Of a DNA stretch of 64,000 nt, positions 8,601 through 17,093 are shown one piece after another (position 1 is the first letter of the stretch; each line of letters begins with the position of its first letter). Both the position numbers and the translations under genes were made by a program. Under the pieces are notes generated by a model. The model ran no database searches. It saw only the letters and a program-made list of their open reading frames with translations, and was not told where the DNA came from. This DNA is from Pseudoclavibacter terrae (GTDB taxonomy: Bacteria > Actinomycetota > Actinomycetes > Actinomycetales > Microbacteriaceae), in assembly GCF_008831075.1 (NCBI RefSeq), contig NZ_WBJX01000002.1, positions 124,001 to 188,000 of the forward strand, in the 5' to 3' direction.

Positions 8601-9383
8601 TCAGCGCTCGGGGGAGGGAGACAACCGGTAGAGCACCTGCGGCCGCCCGCGCTTGCCGTACCGGTGCGCGAGATCGATCACGCCCGTCTCCACGAGGTGG
8701 TCGAGGTAGCGTCTCGCCGTCGCACGGGAGATGTCGCACGCCTCTGCCACGTCGAGCGCCGTCGCGGGGATCACCGGGTCGAGCGCCGCGACGACCCGCT
8801 CGAGCGTGACCTGGGCTAGCCCCTTCGGGAGGCTGGCCGGCGGCGGGGCCCCGGTCCGGCCCGCGCTCGAGTGGCTCCGCGGCGAGGCGTGCTGGCGGAT
8901 GCTCCCGGTGGCCAGCAGCCGGTCGATCTCGCCCTGGGCGAGTGGTCGTTCTCGGTCGCTCTCGGAGCTCGCTCGACGCTCGGCGCTGTAGAGGTCGAGT
9001 CGCTCCTGGAGGGCCGCCTGGGTGAACGGCTTGATGAGGTAGCCGACGACGTGCGCCGCGAGGGCCTGTCTCACCGTGGTCTGGTCGCGGGACGAGCTGA
9101 TCACCAGCACGTCCGGCACCCTCGCTCCGAGGGTCCTGAGCCGGTGCAGCACCTCGACGCCACTGATGTCGGGGAGGCGCATGTCCAGCAGTATGAGGTC
9201 GACCCCGTTCATGCTCTGCGCGAGTGCAGCTTCACCCGTGCTGGCGGTGCCGGCGAGCGAGAACCCGGGTGTCTCGGCGACGAACCCGCTGTGCAGCGCC
9301 CGAGCCCCGCGATCGTCGTCGACGACGAGTACCCGGATCGGGGTCGCAGCCGGACGCACGCTCTCTTCGGTGCTGTGACTCAT
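8601..9383 (-). CDS. CitB/DcuR-type response regulator
   Basis: A 260-residue two-component response regulator. The receiver domain (residues 16-130) has the acidic pocket VVDDD, the phospho-acceptor Asp in LLDMRLPD (D67) and the Lys in LIKPF. The C-terminal half contains a winged-helix region with AEACDISRATARRYLDHLV and GKRGRPQVLYRL, typical of CitB/DpiA regulators of carboxylate uptake. Start at 9383 has GAGGAG about 6 bases upstream. It lies 40 bases downstream of the cognate sensor kinase on the same strand, and the pair faces the tctCBA genes, so control of tricarboxylate transport is the obvious role. Confidence 0.87.
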   Translation of the reverse strand: MSHSTEESVRPAATPIRVLVVDDDRGARALHSGFVAETPGFSLAGTASTGEAALAQSMNGVDLILLDMRLPDISGVEVLHRLRTLGARVPDVLVISSSRDQTTVRQALAAHVVGYLIKPFTQAALQERLDLYSAERRASSESDRERPLAQGEIDRLLATGSIRQHASPRSHSSAGRTGAPPPASLPKGLAQVTLERVVAALDPVIPATALDVAEACDISRATARRYLDHLVETGVIDLAHRYGKRGRPQVLYRLSPSPER

Positions 9384-9423
9384 CGCGCTCCTCTCCTCAT
9401 GGCTGCTTCCGCTTCGATCGCGG

Positions 9424-10716
9424 TCACGCCGGCCGCTCGATCTCGAAGCTGAAGCGCGTTCCGCCGAGTCGTGACGGCCCGACTTCGATGGTGCCACCGC
9501 GCGAGGTGACCGTGCGGCGCACGAGTTCGAGGCCGATGCCCCGCCCGAGCCCCGTGGGGTCCGCCTTGGACGAGAACCCGGGAGCGAAGATGCGGCCGCT
9601 CGCTTCGGCGTCCAGACCTGGACCGTCGTCGTCGACGAGCCCGAAGATGCGGTTGCCGCTCTCGCGAAGCGTGCAGCGCACCTGGGATGCGCCTGCCTCG
9701 CCCGCGTTCCGGCAGAGGTTCGCGATGACGGTCACGACCCCGTCGTCGATGTCCTCGTCGAGGTCAAGATCGAAGCTCGCGTGCGCTCCCAGCTCGTGCA
9801 GCTCAGCCCGCACCGCCTGTGTCGTGGCGTCGAGGAGGGGCTGGTGGATGCTCGCGTCGGTGCTGTCGGGGGCACCGGCCCCTGCCGTGCGAACCGGCAC
9901 GACCTCGTCGATGTACTCGAGCGCGTCCTGGGTGTCGCCTCTCGAGACCAGGCCGTGGACCACGTGCATGCGGGTGCTGAACTCGTGAGACTGCTCCCGG
10001 AGGGCGGTTGTGGTCCGTTGCATCTGCGCGTGCTCGGCGGCGAGCGCGTCGAGTCGGCGGAAGCGGCGCTCGACGGCGAAGGCGAGGGCCGAGCTGGCGA
10101 GCGTGCCGAGGACGAGCGCGCTGATCGTCCAGGGGAGGAGCTCCCCGAGGGCCTCGGCGCTCTCCGCGGAGATGCTCGACTCGAGGACGCCGACGGCGAC
10201 CATGCCGACGATGGTGCCGTCGTCCCCGAACACCGGGACCTTCGCGCGCAACGAAGGGCCGGATGCACCTTCCTGCGTCCCGAGATACGGCTCCCCGGCG
10301 AGCACGGACGCGTTGGCCGTGGAGACCTGCACGCCGCGTTCGGCGGGGTCCGGATGCGTGATGCGCACGCCCTCGTCATCGGTGACGACGACGTAGTAGA
10401 CGCCCGTCGCGTTCTCCACGAGGTGGGCGAGCGGCTGCAGGTCATCGGTGGCCCCGGCGAGGTCGTCCGCGTTCGCGAGCGCCGACGTGGTGCCCGCGTT
10501 CGCCACGGCTTCGAGCCCGTCCCGCACCTCGTCCAGCTCCGCGAGGCTCGACGCGACCTCCTGCACGCGCTCGGCGGTCGTCTCGCGCAGCTCTCGCTCC
10601 TGCGCCGAGAAGGCGATCACGGCCGTGATCGAGACGGAGGCGAGCGTGATGAGACTCGGCACCACGAGCATCCCGAGGCGCACGGCCCGCTGGCTGAGCT
10701 TGAACGGCATCGTCAT
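9424..10716 (-). CDS. CitA/DcuS-type sensor histidine kinase
   Basis: A 430-residue membrane sensor kinase. One membrane segment near residues 13-36, an extracytoplasmic PAS-like (CitA/DcuS) sensor with YVVVTDDEGVRITHPDP and VFGDDGTIVGMVAVGVL, and a second membrane segment near residue 190 precede the kinase core. The core has a phospho-acceptor region QSHEFSTRMHVVHGL, N-box NLCRNAGEA, G1 DDDGPGL and G2 GRGIGLELV. These kinases sense di- and tricarboxylates outside the cell. The start at 10716 (ATGACGATG) has GGGAGGTG just upstream; the longer reading frame to 10929 would run through the divergent promoter. It is paired with the response regulator 40 bases downstream and is divergent from tctC. 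Confidence 0.87.
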   Translation of the reverse strand: MTMPFKLSQRAVRLGMLVVPSLITLASVSITAVIAFSAQERELRETTAERVQEVASSLAELDEVRDGLEAVANAGTTSALANADDLAGATDDLQPLAHLVENATGVYYVVVTDDEGVRITHPDPAERGVQVSTANASVLAGEPYLGTQEGASGPSLRAKVPVFGDDGTIVGMVAVGVLESSISAESAEALGELLPWTISALVLGTLASSALAFAVERRFRRLDALAAEHAQMQRTTTALREQSHEFSTRMHVVHGLVSRGDTQDALEYIDEVVPVRTAGAGAPDSTDASIHQPLLDATTQAVRAELHELGAHASFDLDLDEDIDDGVVTVIANLCRNAGEAGASQVRCTLRESGNRIFGLVDDDGPGLDAEASGRIFAPGFSSKADPTGLGRGIGLELVRRTVTSRGGTIEVGPSRLGGTRFSFEIERPA

Positions 10717-10895
10717 CCTCACCTCCCGCGCCCCAGGGCTCCGTGCTGCGCCTCGACCACCCCCAGGCGATGCCTCTTCGCACCGCGGCTCACGAGCACT
10801 TATGAGCACAACTCCTCGTGGAGCTCCCCGCGTTGGAGCGCGATGCAATCCTAGGGCGATATTGCGGAGACAACGATGTCCGCGCGAATGGAGCG
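10717..10895. promoter_or_regulatory. Divergent promoter region between the CitA-type kinase and tctC
   Basis: A 179-base gap separates the two divergent starts. It should carry the promoters for both units and the response-regulator binding sites. I see an A/T-richer patch at about 10846-10876 (CCTAGGGCGATATTGCGGAG) on the tctC side. No clean direct or inverted repeat was found by eye, so no operator is assigned. Confidence 0.4.
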
Positions 10896-11939
10896 ATGAT
10901 GATCCGAGAAACGAACGAGCCGGCGGCACCGGACGAACCGGGCAGGCAGGCCAAGTCCGGCGGCAGGCGCGTCGTCGGCCGCGTCATCGGCGGGGTCGTC
11001 GCCGCCGCGTCGATCGCCGTCGCGAGCTTCGGCTCGATCACCTCCGCCGCGGCGGGTCAGGACATCAACGCGTCGATGACGATCATCGCCCCGGCGGCTG
11101 CCGGTGGTGGATGGGACACCGTCGCCCGCGAACTGCAGCAGGCGCAGAAGGCCAACGGGCTCGTCAACAACGTGCAGGTGGTCAACATGCCAGGGGCCGG
11201 CGGAACGATTGCGCTCGGCAATGTTGCTGTGCTGGACGGTGAACCCAACAACCTCCTCGTCGGTGGGACCGGCCTGCTGGCCGCCACCATCCAGTACGAC
11301 TCCGCGGCGAAGCTCGAAGATGTCACGCCGCTCGCGGTGCTGGTCGAGGAGTACGACGTCATCGTCGTCCCAGCCGACTCCCCGTACGAGACCCTCGAGG
11401 ACCTCGCGACGGCATGGAAGGCCGACCCGAAGTCCATCCCCTGGACGGGCGGCGGCTCGTTCGACCAGCTCGTGGTGACCGACCTCGCGCTGAGCGCAGG
11501 CATCGAGCCCGTCGACACCACCTACATCTCATCTGACGGCGGCGGCGAGGCCATCCAGGCGCTCCTCAACGGAACGGCGCAGGCCGCGGCAGGAGGCTAC
11601 GCGGACAATATCGACCAGATCGAGGCCGGCAGGCTGCGCGCCCTCGCGGTCGTGGCGAAGGAGCCCATCGAAGGCGTCGACATTCCGACGGCCGCCGAGC
11701 AGGGCTACGACATCTCGCTCACGAACTGGCGCTCGATCCACGCTCCCTCCGGCTTGACCGAGGAGCAGACGGACGCCCTCGCCGAACTCGTGGTCGAGAC
11801 GACCCAGACACCCGAGTGGCAGGACGCCATCGACAGGTACCACTGGAACGAGCGCCTCATCACCGGCGACGAGCTCGACACCTTCCTCGCTGACGAGGAA
11901 CTGCGCATCAAGGAGCTCTACGAGGAGATGGGACAATGA
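10896..11939 (+). CDS. tctC: Tripartite tricarboxylate transporter substrate-binding protein TctC
   Basis: A 347-residue extracytoplasmic solute-binding protein of the TctC (Bug) family. After a charged N-region rich in Pro/Glu/Gly, a hydrophobic export segment (about residues 27-50, VVGRVIGGVVAAASIAVASF) ends near an AAAGQ sequence. The mature part has the family hallmarks MTIIAPAAAGGGWDTVARELQ, NMPGAGGTIALG, and DVTPLAVLVEEYDVIVV. There is no lipobox Cys. TctC captures the carboxylate and hands it to the TctAB membrane complex. ATG 10896 follows GGAG by six bases; the next codon is also ATG. It is the first gene of tctCBA, with stop overlapping tctB. Confidence 0.88.
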   Translation: MMIRETNEPAAPDEPGRQAKSGGRRVVGRVIGGVVAAASIAVASFGSITSAAAGQDINASMTIIAPAAAGGGWDTVARELQQAQKANGLVNNVQVVNMPGAGGTIALGNVAVLDGEPNNLLVGGTGLLAATIQYDSAAKLEDVTPLAVLVEEYDVIVVPADSPYETLEDLATAWKADPKSIPWTGGGSFDQLVVTDLALSAGIEPVDTTYISSDGGGEAIQALLNGTAQAAAGGYADNIDQIEAGRLRALAVVAKEPIEGVDIPTAAEQGYDISLTNWRSIHAPSGLTEEQTDALAELVVETTQTPEWQDAIDRYHWNERLITGDELDTFLADEELRIKELYEEMGQ

Positions 11940-12565
11940 CGCACCACGCGAACCCGACGGCCGCGTCGGCGGTCATCGGCGGAGACCTGACCTTCGCCGC
12001 CGGCCCAAGCAAGACGGCCACCCTCCTCAAGGGACTGACGATGCCGCTCGTCATCGCAGCCTTCGCCACCTACCTCGTCTTCGGCATCTTCACGATGAAG
12101 GTGCCAGAGGGGGCCGACTTCCCTGGGCCGCAGTTCTTCCCCGGCCTCATCGCCGCCGGCCTGTACCTCTTCGCGGTGCTGCTCGCCGTCGGTGCCGTCC
12201 GGGAGATGCGCGCGACCACGGCCACTCCGTCGACGATGACCGAGGAGGAGCTCCTCGCCCGCGCACTGGCCGACGACGAGGCGCTTGCCGCGGCGGGCGC
12301 AGCAGACGCCCCCCGCAAGGTGCGCGTCGACGTGAAATCGTTCGCCTGGGTCGTCGGCTCCTTCCTGGTGTTCTCGCTGACGCTCGACGTGCTCGGCTGG
12401 GTCATCGCAGCCGCCCTCCTCTTCTGGTGCGTGGCCCGCGGCTTCGGCTCGACGAAGCCAGTGGCGAGCCTCGTCGTGGGCTTCACGCTCAGCTCGCTCG
12501 CCTACATCGCCTTCGACATGGCACTCGGCATGTCGCTCCCGTCCGGCATCCTCGGAGGTATCTGA
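11936..12565 (+). CDS. tctB: Tripartite tricarboxylate transporter small membrane subunit TctB
   Basis: A 209-residue integral membrane protein with about four hydrophobic segments (residues 34-53, 66-86, 138-158 and 173-195) and a hydrophilic acidic insert in the middle (TEEELLARALADDEALAAAG). Size, topology and position between tctC and tctA identify the small TctB subunit, although its sequence is poorly conserved in general. The ATG overlaps the tctC stop by four bases and tctA begins two bases after its stop, so the three genes are translationally coupled. Confidence 0.85.
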   Translation: MTHHANPTAASAVIGGDLTFAAGPSKTATLLKGLTMPLVIAAFATYLVFGIFTMKVPEGADFPGPQFFPGLIAAGLYLFAVLLAVGAVREMRATTATPSTMTEEELLARALADDEALAAAGAADAPRKVRVDVKSFAWVVGSFLVFSLTLDVLGWVIAAALLFWCVARGFGSTKPVASLVVGFTLSSLAYIAFDMALGMSLPSGILGGI

Positions 12566-12566
12566 C

Positions 12567-14111
12567 ATGGAAACGCTCCAACTCCTCATGGAGGGGTTCG
12601 CCGGTGCCCTCACCTGGCAGAACCTCGTGTGGGTCTTCGTCGGCTGCCTCCTCGGCACCGCCGTCGGCGTCCTGCCGGGCCTCGGGTCCTCGATGGCGGT
12701 CGCCCTCCTGCTGCCCGTCACGTTCTCGCTCGAGCCGACGGCCGCGTTCATCATGTTCGCCGGCGTCTACTTCGGCGGCCTCTTCGGCGACTCGACCATG
12801 GGCATCCTGATGAACACGCCAGGCCAGGCGTCAGCCATCGCCTCCACGTTCGAGGGGCACAAGATGGCGCTGAACGGCCGAGCCGCTCAGGCGCTCGCGA
12901 CGGCTGCCATCGGCGCATTCATCGGTGGCTTCGTCGCCTCGATCGTGGTGGTCTTCCTGGCCCCTGCGCTTGCCGACTTCTCCAGCAGCTTCGGGCCGGC
13001 GGAGTTCTTCGCCCTCGCAGTGTTCGCGTTCGCGGCGACCTCCACCGTGGTCACCGACAACGTCGTCAAGGGGCTCACGGCCCTGTTCATCGGCCTCGGC
13101 ATCGCGGTCATCGGCATCGACGGCGTCTCCGGCGCCCCGCGCTTCACGATGGACTCCCCGCAGCTGTTCGACGGCATCTCGCTGGTGACCGTGACGGTCG
13201 CGGTCCTCGCGCTCGGTGAGGTCATCTACGTCGCCTGCCTCGAGCGGCACGTCAGCGACAAGGGCCTGATCCGACCGAAGGGTCGCCCGTGGCTGAGCCG
13301 CAAGGAATTCAAGGAGGCCACGCCGGCCTGGCTGCGTGGCACCGTCATCGGTCTTCCGTTCGGTGTGGTGCCGGCCGGTGGCTCCGAGATCCCCACGTTC
13401 CTCGCCTTCGGCTTGGAGAAGCGACTGGATGCGCGCCGCAAGGACCCGCAGTTCGGCAAGGGCGCGATCAGGGGCCTCGCAGCCCCGGAGGCGGCTGGCA
13501 ACGCGACGACGGGCATGGCGATGGGTGCGCTCCTGGCGCTCGGCCTCCCCATCTCGGCGACGGCGGCGATCATGCTCGCCGCGTTCCGCCAGTACGGCCT
13601 GCAGCCGGGCCCGCTGCTCTTCGACCGCGCCCCCGAGCTGGTCTGGGCGCTGCTCGCGAGCTTCTTCATCGCCATGGTGGTGCTGCTCGTCCTGAACCTG
13701 CCGTTCGCGATGCTGTGGGCGAAGCTGCTCCTGATCCCTCGCCCCTACCTGTACGCGGGCATCACGATCTTCTGCGCGCTCGGCATCTACGCCACGTCGG
13801 GTTCGACGTTCGACCTGCTCATGCTGCTCGGGGTCGGCCTGCTGGGCTTCCTGATGCGGGCTCTCGACTTCCCGATCGCACCGCTCATCATCGGCATGGT
13901 CCTCGGCCCGCTGGCCGAGACGAGCCTGCGGGATGCGGCGATGAGCGCCAACGGCGACTTCTCCGTGCTGGTGCAGGGGCCGATCGCGATCGCGCTCTAC
14001 ACCCTCCTGGCGCTGGTGCTCGCCTTCACCGTGCGCGGCCGCCTGGTGGCTCGCAAGCGTGCGAAGCAGGAGCAGAAGGAAGAGGAGCTCGTGAGCTCCT
14101 CAGCACGATAG
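12567..14111 (+). CDS. tctA: Tripartite tricarboxylate transporter permease TctA
   Basis: A 514-residue multi-pass permease with around 12 hydrophobic segments. Family hallmarks are the opening FVGCLLGTAVGVLPGLGSSMAVALLLP, of which GTAVGVLPGLGS is the key motif, then YFGGLFGDSTMGILMNTPGQ and the mid-protein repeat GVVPAGGSEIPTFLAFGLEK followed by GNATTGMAMGALLALGLPIS. This is the large, channel-forming subunit, driven by an ion gradient. It ends in a Lys/Glu-rich cytosolic tail (RKRAKQEQKEEEL). It lies two bases after tctB. Substrate (citrate, tricarballylate, tartrate or another carboxylate) cannot be read from sequence. Confidence 0.9.
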   Translation: METLQLLMEGFAGALTWQNLVWVFVGCLLGTAVGVLPGLGSSMAVALLLPVTFSLEPTAAFIMFAGVYFGGLFGDSTMGILMNTPGQASAIASTFEGHKMALNGRAAQALATAAIGAFIGGFVASIVVVFLAPALADFSSSFGPAEFFALAVFAFAATSTVVTDNVVKGLTALFIGLGIAVIGIDGVSGAPRFTMDSPQLFDGISLVTVTVAVLALGEVIYVACLERHVSDKGLIRPKGRPWLSRKEFKEATPAWLRGTVIGLPFGVVPAGGSEIPTFLAFGLEKRLDARRKDPQFGKGAIRGLAAPEAAGNATTGMAMGALLALGLPISATAAIMLAAFRQYGLQPGPLLFDRAPELVWALLASFFIAMVVLLVLNLPFAMLWAKLLLIPRPYLYAGITIFCALGIYATSGSTFDLLMLLGVGLLGFLMRALDFPIAPLIIGMVLGPLAETSLRDAAMSANGDFSVLVQGPIAIALYTLLALVLAFTVRGRLVARKRAKQEQKEEELVSSSAR

Positions 14112-14130
14112 CTGTCAGGGACGCGAGGGT

Positions 14131-15063
14131 TCAGACGCTGCTGGTTCCCGGCGTCTGGCCGACCATGGCGGCGGCGATCGATTCGATCGTCGCCGCCATG
14201 GCGCGTGCGGCGCGTGAGAGGGGCACGTCGCTCCGGTGCGCGAGGCTCACGGTGCGCTGCAGGTTCGAGTCGGTGAGGCGGGCCGAGCGGAAGCCCTGCC
14301 GCCCACGCAGCACCATGGCCGGCACGACCGCCACGCCGAGGCCCAGCTCCACGAACCGGAGCACCGCATCCATCTCGGGGCCCTCCACGATCACGTTCGG
14401 CTGCAGGCCAGCCTCGACGTAGGCGGCCTCCGTGGTCGCGCGGAGGTCGTAGCCGCGATGGAAGACGACCTGCGGCTTGGCGGCGAGCTCCGTGAGCGTG
14501 AGCGTGGGGGAGTCGAGCGCGGCCGTGCCCTGCGCCGCGGAGACGACGAGCAGCTCCTCGTTGAGCAGAGGAACCCTCGAGAGCGTCGCGCGCGGCGTCT
14601 GCCGGGACTCGGGGGTCGTGATGAGCGCCAGGTCGAGTGCGCCTTCCGCGAGCTGCTCGATGAGCCCCTGCGAGCCGCTCTCCGAGACGTGCAGCTCGAT
14701 GCCGGGGTGCGACGCGTGGAACGACTGCAGCGCATCCGCGACAAGGCTGACGCAGAGCGACGGGGTCGCCCCGAGGCGCACCGTGCCGCGCTGCAGGTCG
14801 GCGAGCTCCGCCATCTCGCGGCGCACCGAGTCGGCGTCGGCGAGCATGCGCCGCGCGAGCGGGAGGAGGGATTCGCCGGCGTCGGTGAGCGCGACCCGGC
14901 CTGGCGTGCGGTTGAAGAGCGGCGCCCCGAGGTCCTGCTCGAGGGTCGAGATCTGTCGACTCAGGGAGGGCTGCGCGAGGTGCAGCGCCTCGGCCGCCCG
15001 CGTGAAATGCCCCTGCGAGGCGACTTCGACGAAACTCCGCAACTGGTCCAAGTTCATGGCCAT
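14131..15063 (-). CDS. LysR family transcriptional regulator
   Basis: A 310-residue regulator with an N-terminal winged helix-turn-helix (LDQLRSFVEVASQGHFTRAAEALHLAQPSLSRQI in residues 4-37; key piece HLAQPSLSRQI) and a LysR-type effector-binding domain (GTVRLGATPSLCVSLVADAL onward). Two in-frame ATGs two codons apart (15063 and 15057) are both possible. It ends close to the tctA stop on the other strand and is divergent from the fumarate-reductase-like flavoprotein gene, the usual place for a LysR activator of its neighbour. It may thus control the flavoprotein, with the tct genes under the two-component system. Confidence 0.85.
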   Translation of the reverse strand: MAMNLDQLRSFVEVASQGHFTRAAEALHLAQPSLSRQISTLEQDLGAPLFNRTPGRVALTDAGESLLPLARRMLADADSVRREMAELADLQRGTVRLGATPSLCVSLVADALQSFHASHPGIELHVSESGSQGLIEQLAEGALDLALITTPESRQTPRATLSRVPLLNEELLVVSAAQGTAALDSPTLTLTELAAKPQVVFHRGYDLRATTEAAYVEAGLQPNVIVEGPEMDAVLRFVELGLGVAVVPAMVLRGRQGFRSARLTDSNLQRTVSLAHRSDVPLSRAARAMAATIESIAAAMVGQTPGTSSV

Positions 15064-15097
15064 AGCCTACGCGCATCACCACGAACAGCACTATGCA

Positions 15098-15134
15098 TTG
15101 GAGTAATCACGCCGGGCTCTCTACCGTTGCTGAC
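15098..15134 (+). promoter_or_regulatory. Promoter of the flavoprotein gene, leaderless transcript
   Basis: TTGGAG (15098-15103), an 18-base spacer and TACCGT (15122-15127) are followed seven bases later by the ATG at 15135. This supports ATG 15135 rather than the in-frame ATG at 15093, which lies upstream of the promoter. No Shine-Dalgarno sequence precedes the start. A LysR-type ATGCATTGGAGTAAT stretch (15094-15108) overlaps the -35 box and is a candidate binding site for the divergent LysR protein. Confidence 0.55.
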
Positions 15135-16874
15135 ATGACAGCGACCAAGTCCATCGAACGCCAGATCTCCACCACCGTGCTGGTCATCGGAACCGGCGGT
15201 TCCGGCCTGCGCGCCGCCATCGAAGTCGCCGAGCAGGGCGTCGACGTGCTCGCCGTCGGCAAGCGCCCCAAGCATGACGCGCACACGTCCCTCGCCGCGG
15301 GCGGCATCAACGCCGCGCTCGGAACCATGGACGAGGAGGACAGCTGGCAGCAGCACGCCGCCGACACCATCAAGGAAAGCTACTGGCTCGCCAACCCGCA
15401 CACCGTCGAAATCGTGACCCGCGGCGCCGAGCAGGGCATCCGCGACCTCGAGCGCTACGGCATGGGCTTCCAACGCGAGGGCGACGGACGCATCTCGCAG
15501 CGCTTCTTCGGCGCCCACAAGTTCCGCCGCACCGCCTTCGCCGGCGACTACACCGGACTCGAGATCCAGCGCTCCCTCGTCGCCCGCAGCGAGCAGCTCG
15601 ACATCCCGATCCTCGACACCGTCTACATCACGCGCATCCTCGTGAGCGACAACGTCGTCTTCGGCGCCTACGGCTTCGACATCAACGACGGAACCCGGTA
15701 CCTCATCCACGCCGACTCCGTGATCCTCGCCGCGGGCGGCCACAACCGCATCTGGCGACGCACCTCCTCCCGCCGCGACGAGAACACGGGCGACTCGTTC
15801 CGCCTCGCCGTCGAGGCCGGCGGGCGACTCCGCGACCCGGAGCTCGTGCAGTTCCACCCGTCCGGCATCATCGAGCCAGAGAACGCGGCCGGAACCCTCG
15901 TCTCCGAGGCCGCCCGCGGCGAGGGCGGCATCCTCACCAACGGCCTCGGGGAGCGCTTCATGGAGCGCTACGACCCCGAGCGCATGGAGCTCTCGACCCG
16001 CGACCGCGTGGCGCTCGCCGCGTACACGGAGATCAAGGAGGGGCGCGGCACCGCGAACGGCGGCGTCTGGCTCGACGTGTCGCACCTGCCCCGCGAGACC
16101 ATCATGAACCGCCTCCCTCGCATCTACCAGCAGATGCTGGAGCTGCAGATGCTCGACATCACGGAGAAGCCGATCGAGATCGCCCCGACCGCGCACTACT
16201 CGATGGGCGGCGTCTGGGTGCGACCCGACGACCACAGCACCGACGTCGACGGCCTCTACGCCATCGGCGAGGCCTCCAGCGGACTGCACGGCGCGAACCG
16301 CCTCGGCGGCAACTCGCTCATCGAGCTGCTCGTGTTCGGCCGCATCGTCGGCCAGGCAGCCGTCGCCCACTCCGGGGGACTGGATGCGCAGCGCCGCTCG
16401 GCAGCCGCCGTCGCGCAGGCGCGCGGCGAGATCAACGACCTGCTTTCGGCCGACGGACGCGAGAACGTGCGCGCCCTGCAGCGCGCCATCCGCGACACGA
16501 TGACGGAGTACGCGGGCGTCGTGCGCGACGAGGACGGGCTGAAGGCGGGCATCGCGGCGCTGGACGTCATCGAGTCGCGCATGGAGGACGTCGGCATCCA
16601 CCCGGACATCGCGGGCTTCCAGGACCTCGCGCACGCCTTCGACCTCAAGTCGTCGGCGCTCGCCGCACGCGCCACGCTGGAGGCTGCCCTCGAGCGCCGC
16701 GAGACGCGCGGCTGCCACAACCGCAGCGACTTCCCGGAGCTCGACCCGGCCATGCAGGTGAACCTCGTGTGGTCGCCGAACGGCGGCATCACGCGCGAGG
16801 AGATCCCACCAGTGCCCGCCGAGATCGCCGAGCTCATCGGCGAGGTCTCCGTCGAGGGCAAGCTCGTCGAATAG
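15135..16874 (+). CDS. FAD-dependent succinate dehydrogenase/fumarate reductase-type flavoprotein
   Basis: A 579-residue flavoprotein of the SdhA/FrdA/L-aspartate-oxidase superfamily. It has the FAD fold VLVIGTGGSGLRAAIEVAEQG (about residues 15-35), the flavin-contact HTSLAAGGINAALG, substrate/catalytic segments QFHPSGI and PTAHYSMGGVWV, the second FAD segment GEASSGLHGANRLGGNSL, and the Arg-rich C-terminal domain. It therefore probably oxidises or reduces a di- or tricarboxylate across a C-C bond. No iron-sulfur subunit or membrane anchor gene lies beside it, unlike a respiratory complex, so it could act alone (as aspartate oxidase does) or like tricarballylate dehydrogenase with a distant partner. 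Position next to tctCBA supports a carboxylate substrate. ATG chosen from the promoter position. Confidence 0.85.
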   Translation: MTATKSIERQISTTVLVIGTGGSGLRAAIEVAEQGVDVLAVGKRPKHDAHTSLAAGGINAALGTMDEEDSWQQHAADTIKESYWLANPHTVEIVTRGAEQGIRDLERYGMGFQREGDGRISQRFFGAHKFRRTAFAGDYTGLEIQRSLVARSEQLDIPILDTVYITRILVSDNVVFGAYGFDINDGTRYLIHADSVILAAGGHNRIWRRTSSRRDENTGDSFRLAVEAGGRLRDPELVQFHPSGIIEPENAAGTLVSEAARGEGGILTNGLGERFMERYDPERMELSTRDRVALAAYTEIKEGRGTANGGVWLDVSHLPRETIMNRLPRIYQQMLELQMLDITEKPIEIAPTAHYSMGGVWVRPDDHSTDVDGLYAIGEASSGLHGANRLGGNSLIELLVFGRIVGQAAVAHSGGLDAQRRSAAAVAQARGEINDLLSADGRENVRALQRAIRDTMTEYAGVVRDEDGLKAGIAALDVIESRMEDVGIHPDIAGFQDLAHAFDLKSSALAARATLEAALERRETRGCHNRSDFPELDPAMQVNLVWSPNGGITREEIPPVPAEIAELIGEVSVEGKLVE

Positions 16875-17093
16875 CGAGCGCAGATCCCGCTCGACGATCC
16901 AGCCCGATCCTGCTCGGCGATCCAGCCCGATCCTGCTCGAGCACGCACTCGTGGTCTGCCGGGATCGGGCTGACCGCCATCCAGGGCGGGAGCGCGCGCC
17001 GCCTCTGCAGCTCGAATCCTGCGACGCAGCTCGAATCCGGCGACGTCGGGGCGTGCGCATCGGCCGAGGCCGTGCACACGCCCCGGCTGCGGA
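16875..17093. repeat. Intergenic repeats and inverted repeat between convergent genes
   Basis: The gap between the flavoprotein and BCCT genes holds a 22-base direct repeat (16895-16916 and 16918-16939, key core CAGCCCGATCC). The second copy pairs with its inverse GGATCGGGCTG at 16962-16972, giving a perfect 11-base-pair stem with a long loop. It also holds a 19-base tandem repeat starting GCAGCTCGAATCC (17007-17025 and 17026-17044). The stem may act as a shared terminator; the duplications look like a small repetitive extragenic element. No gene is seen here. Confidence 0.5.
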
